This document shows positions 62,900 through 64,000 of a stretch of DNA of 64,000 bases, piece after piece (within the stretch, counting starts at the first letter, position 1; each line of letters begins with the position of its first letter). Location of the stretch: positions 812,483 to 876,482 of the forward strand of contig ML133427.1 of the NCBI GenBank assembly GCA_003864495.1, given 5' to 3'. The DNA is from Nemopilema nomurai (taxonomy: Eukaryota; Cnidaria; Scyphozoa; Rhizostomeae; Rhizostomatidae). The notes under the pieces were generated by a model that worked only from the letters and a program-made list of their open reading frames with translations, was not told the origin of the DNA and ran no database searches. The translations under genes and the position numbers were made by a program.

Positions 62900-63694
62900 G
62901 TGGCGCGGATCTAGCTAAATGTTTGCTAGCTAGTTAGTTAAATGATCCAGCTTTCCCCGTTCCCTCTTATATTTTGGTCTCTATGTACATGCTTTGATAA
63001 AATACACTTTCGCAATAGCTCTTCTGCTCCCTGTTCGCAATAGCTCTTCTCCTCCTCTTTCAACTTCAATTCTAATTTCCGTGAATTATTTCGAAAAATG
63101 ATGTCAAATCCCTAAATACAAGACTTCAGATTTTCATTCTCCTCTACATTTCATTCTGTTTCAGTTGCGAACTATCTCTACTTTGTGTCATTACATTGAT
63201 AACATTTGCATATCGATATTTAATATGCTTTTTAACCACCGGTTTTCTTCTTGTAAGGGAAACATATGGCTACCGGTTTTTACAGGTTTTCAGGAAACAA
63301 TAGCCACCGGTTTCAAAATTGGAGCATAGATAGCATACTGCAAACTGCCACTTGAAGTGGCGACTGATTTCTGCGATTTTGAATTCATTGACATACTACG
63401 GAATAAAAGACAAATTGAAAAGGAAACTGGAAAGTATGTTGCAACATCTGCAATAAGGGAGTGCTGTCCACACGAAATTGAGTGATTCTTTTTACCACTA
63501 TTTCTGCATCGTTTTACGCCCTGATTTCATTCAGTGTTTAAACATAGGAATTTCATTCATTAGTCAGTCAAGGGAAGATAAAGATATAGTTGGGATTGAA
63601 ATTCTAGATACCAATTCAAAATTCGCAGAGAAACATAGCTCTGAGAATTTAACCTGTTTTTTAAACCTGTCCAACCTGTCTTGATCCGCGCCTG
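62900..63694. mobile_element. Inverted short copy (795 bp) of the 1.24-kb TIR element
   Basis: It starts TGGCGCGGATCTAGCTAAAT and ends GATCCGCGCCTG, and follows the reverse complement of 59567-60804. For example, 63300-63357 mirrors about 60336-60394, and 63460-63520 mirrors 59740-59810. The central 400-odd bases of the long copy are absent. No 41-bp flanking repeats are present here and no clear target duplication. Confidence 0.8.
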
Positions 63695-64000
63695 CGTAAA
63701 ACACGAGTAAGGCACGTTGGAAACATGCAACGTGCATCTATTCTGCCTAATCCCGGTCATCGAATCAACCATTAGGGAGTTTTGTTACAAAGATGCAGCC
63801 TTCCGTTAATCCAAAGATGCTTATTACCCACTGTTTTGAGCATGCCCTCGGGCGTGCAGTCATGTGACAAAAAATACTAACATTGGATGCAGCTAACGAC
63901 ATTCGATAACTTGCTAGAAGTTGCCATAGTGCGAACCCACAGGCATGTGATACCTATAACGGCATCCATATCCTTTGTTAACAATGGGTAGCACGTAAAA
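63695..64000. other. Window end, nothing recognised
   Basis: About 300 bases without coding signal or repeat. Confidence 0.5.

Noticed and set aside
1..64000. CRISPR arrays, bacterial operons, rRNA or provirus
   Set aside because: No such signals; gene structure and splicing are those of an animal nuclear genome.

Overview
This is a nuclear window from an animal. The genes are rich in short GT-AG introns (20 visible coding exons in one, 12 in another). Their proteins are animal-specific or animal-typical: a KIF19 kinesin, the C17orf75/NJMU-R1 trafficking protein and RPE65/BCO-type carotenoid oxygenases. The DNA is AT-rich and full of small TIR transposons. An invertebrate, plausibly a cnidarian, fits best, but the species cannot be read from the sequence.

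Layout. About 0.5-1.0 kb: a doubtful terminal exon of an unrecognised gene. 4.8-21.0 kb (+): KIF19, with 20 coding exons running from the motor domain to the stop codon, plus a candidate first exon at 1492-1512. 21.0-24.6 kb: intergenic. 24.6-32.2 kb (+): the C17orf75/NJMU-R1 homolog, complete in 12 exons and 388 residues, with one intron that looks U12-type. 32.6-54.9 kb (-): three tandem carotenoid cleavage oxygenase genes (CCO1, CCO2, CCO3). CCO1 is intact at 500 residues. CCO2 has a reading-frame break near its start. CCO3 has an in-frame TAA in exon 2. 55-64 kb: no convincing gene; it holds an 11-bp minisatellite and several TIR elements.

Mobile DNA. Two 159-bp hAT-like elements each have a perfect 5-bp target duplication. 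A roughly 398-bp TA-flanked MITE is present in two inverted copies. A 686-bp hAT-like element has a 6-bp duplication. A 1.24-kb TIR element is flanked by 41-bp direct repeats and has a shortened inverted partner 2 kb away. There are also a palindromic element whose arms carry a tRNA-like B box, a broken LINE (endonuclease and reverse transcriptase pieces) and a probable PIF/Harbinger transposase remnant.

Function. KIF19 acts at ciliary tips, C17orf75 in golgin-directed vesicle capture with WDR11/FAM91A1, and the CCO cluster in carotenoid or retinoid cleavage. They do not form one pathway. The clearest biology is the recent expansion of the CCO cluster, with intron change, apparent exon conversion and decay. 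Two single-base frame breaks (KIF19 exon 2 and CCO2 exon 1) could instead be assembly errors, so any claim of inactivation needs read-level support.
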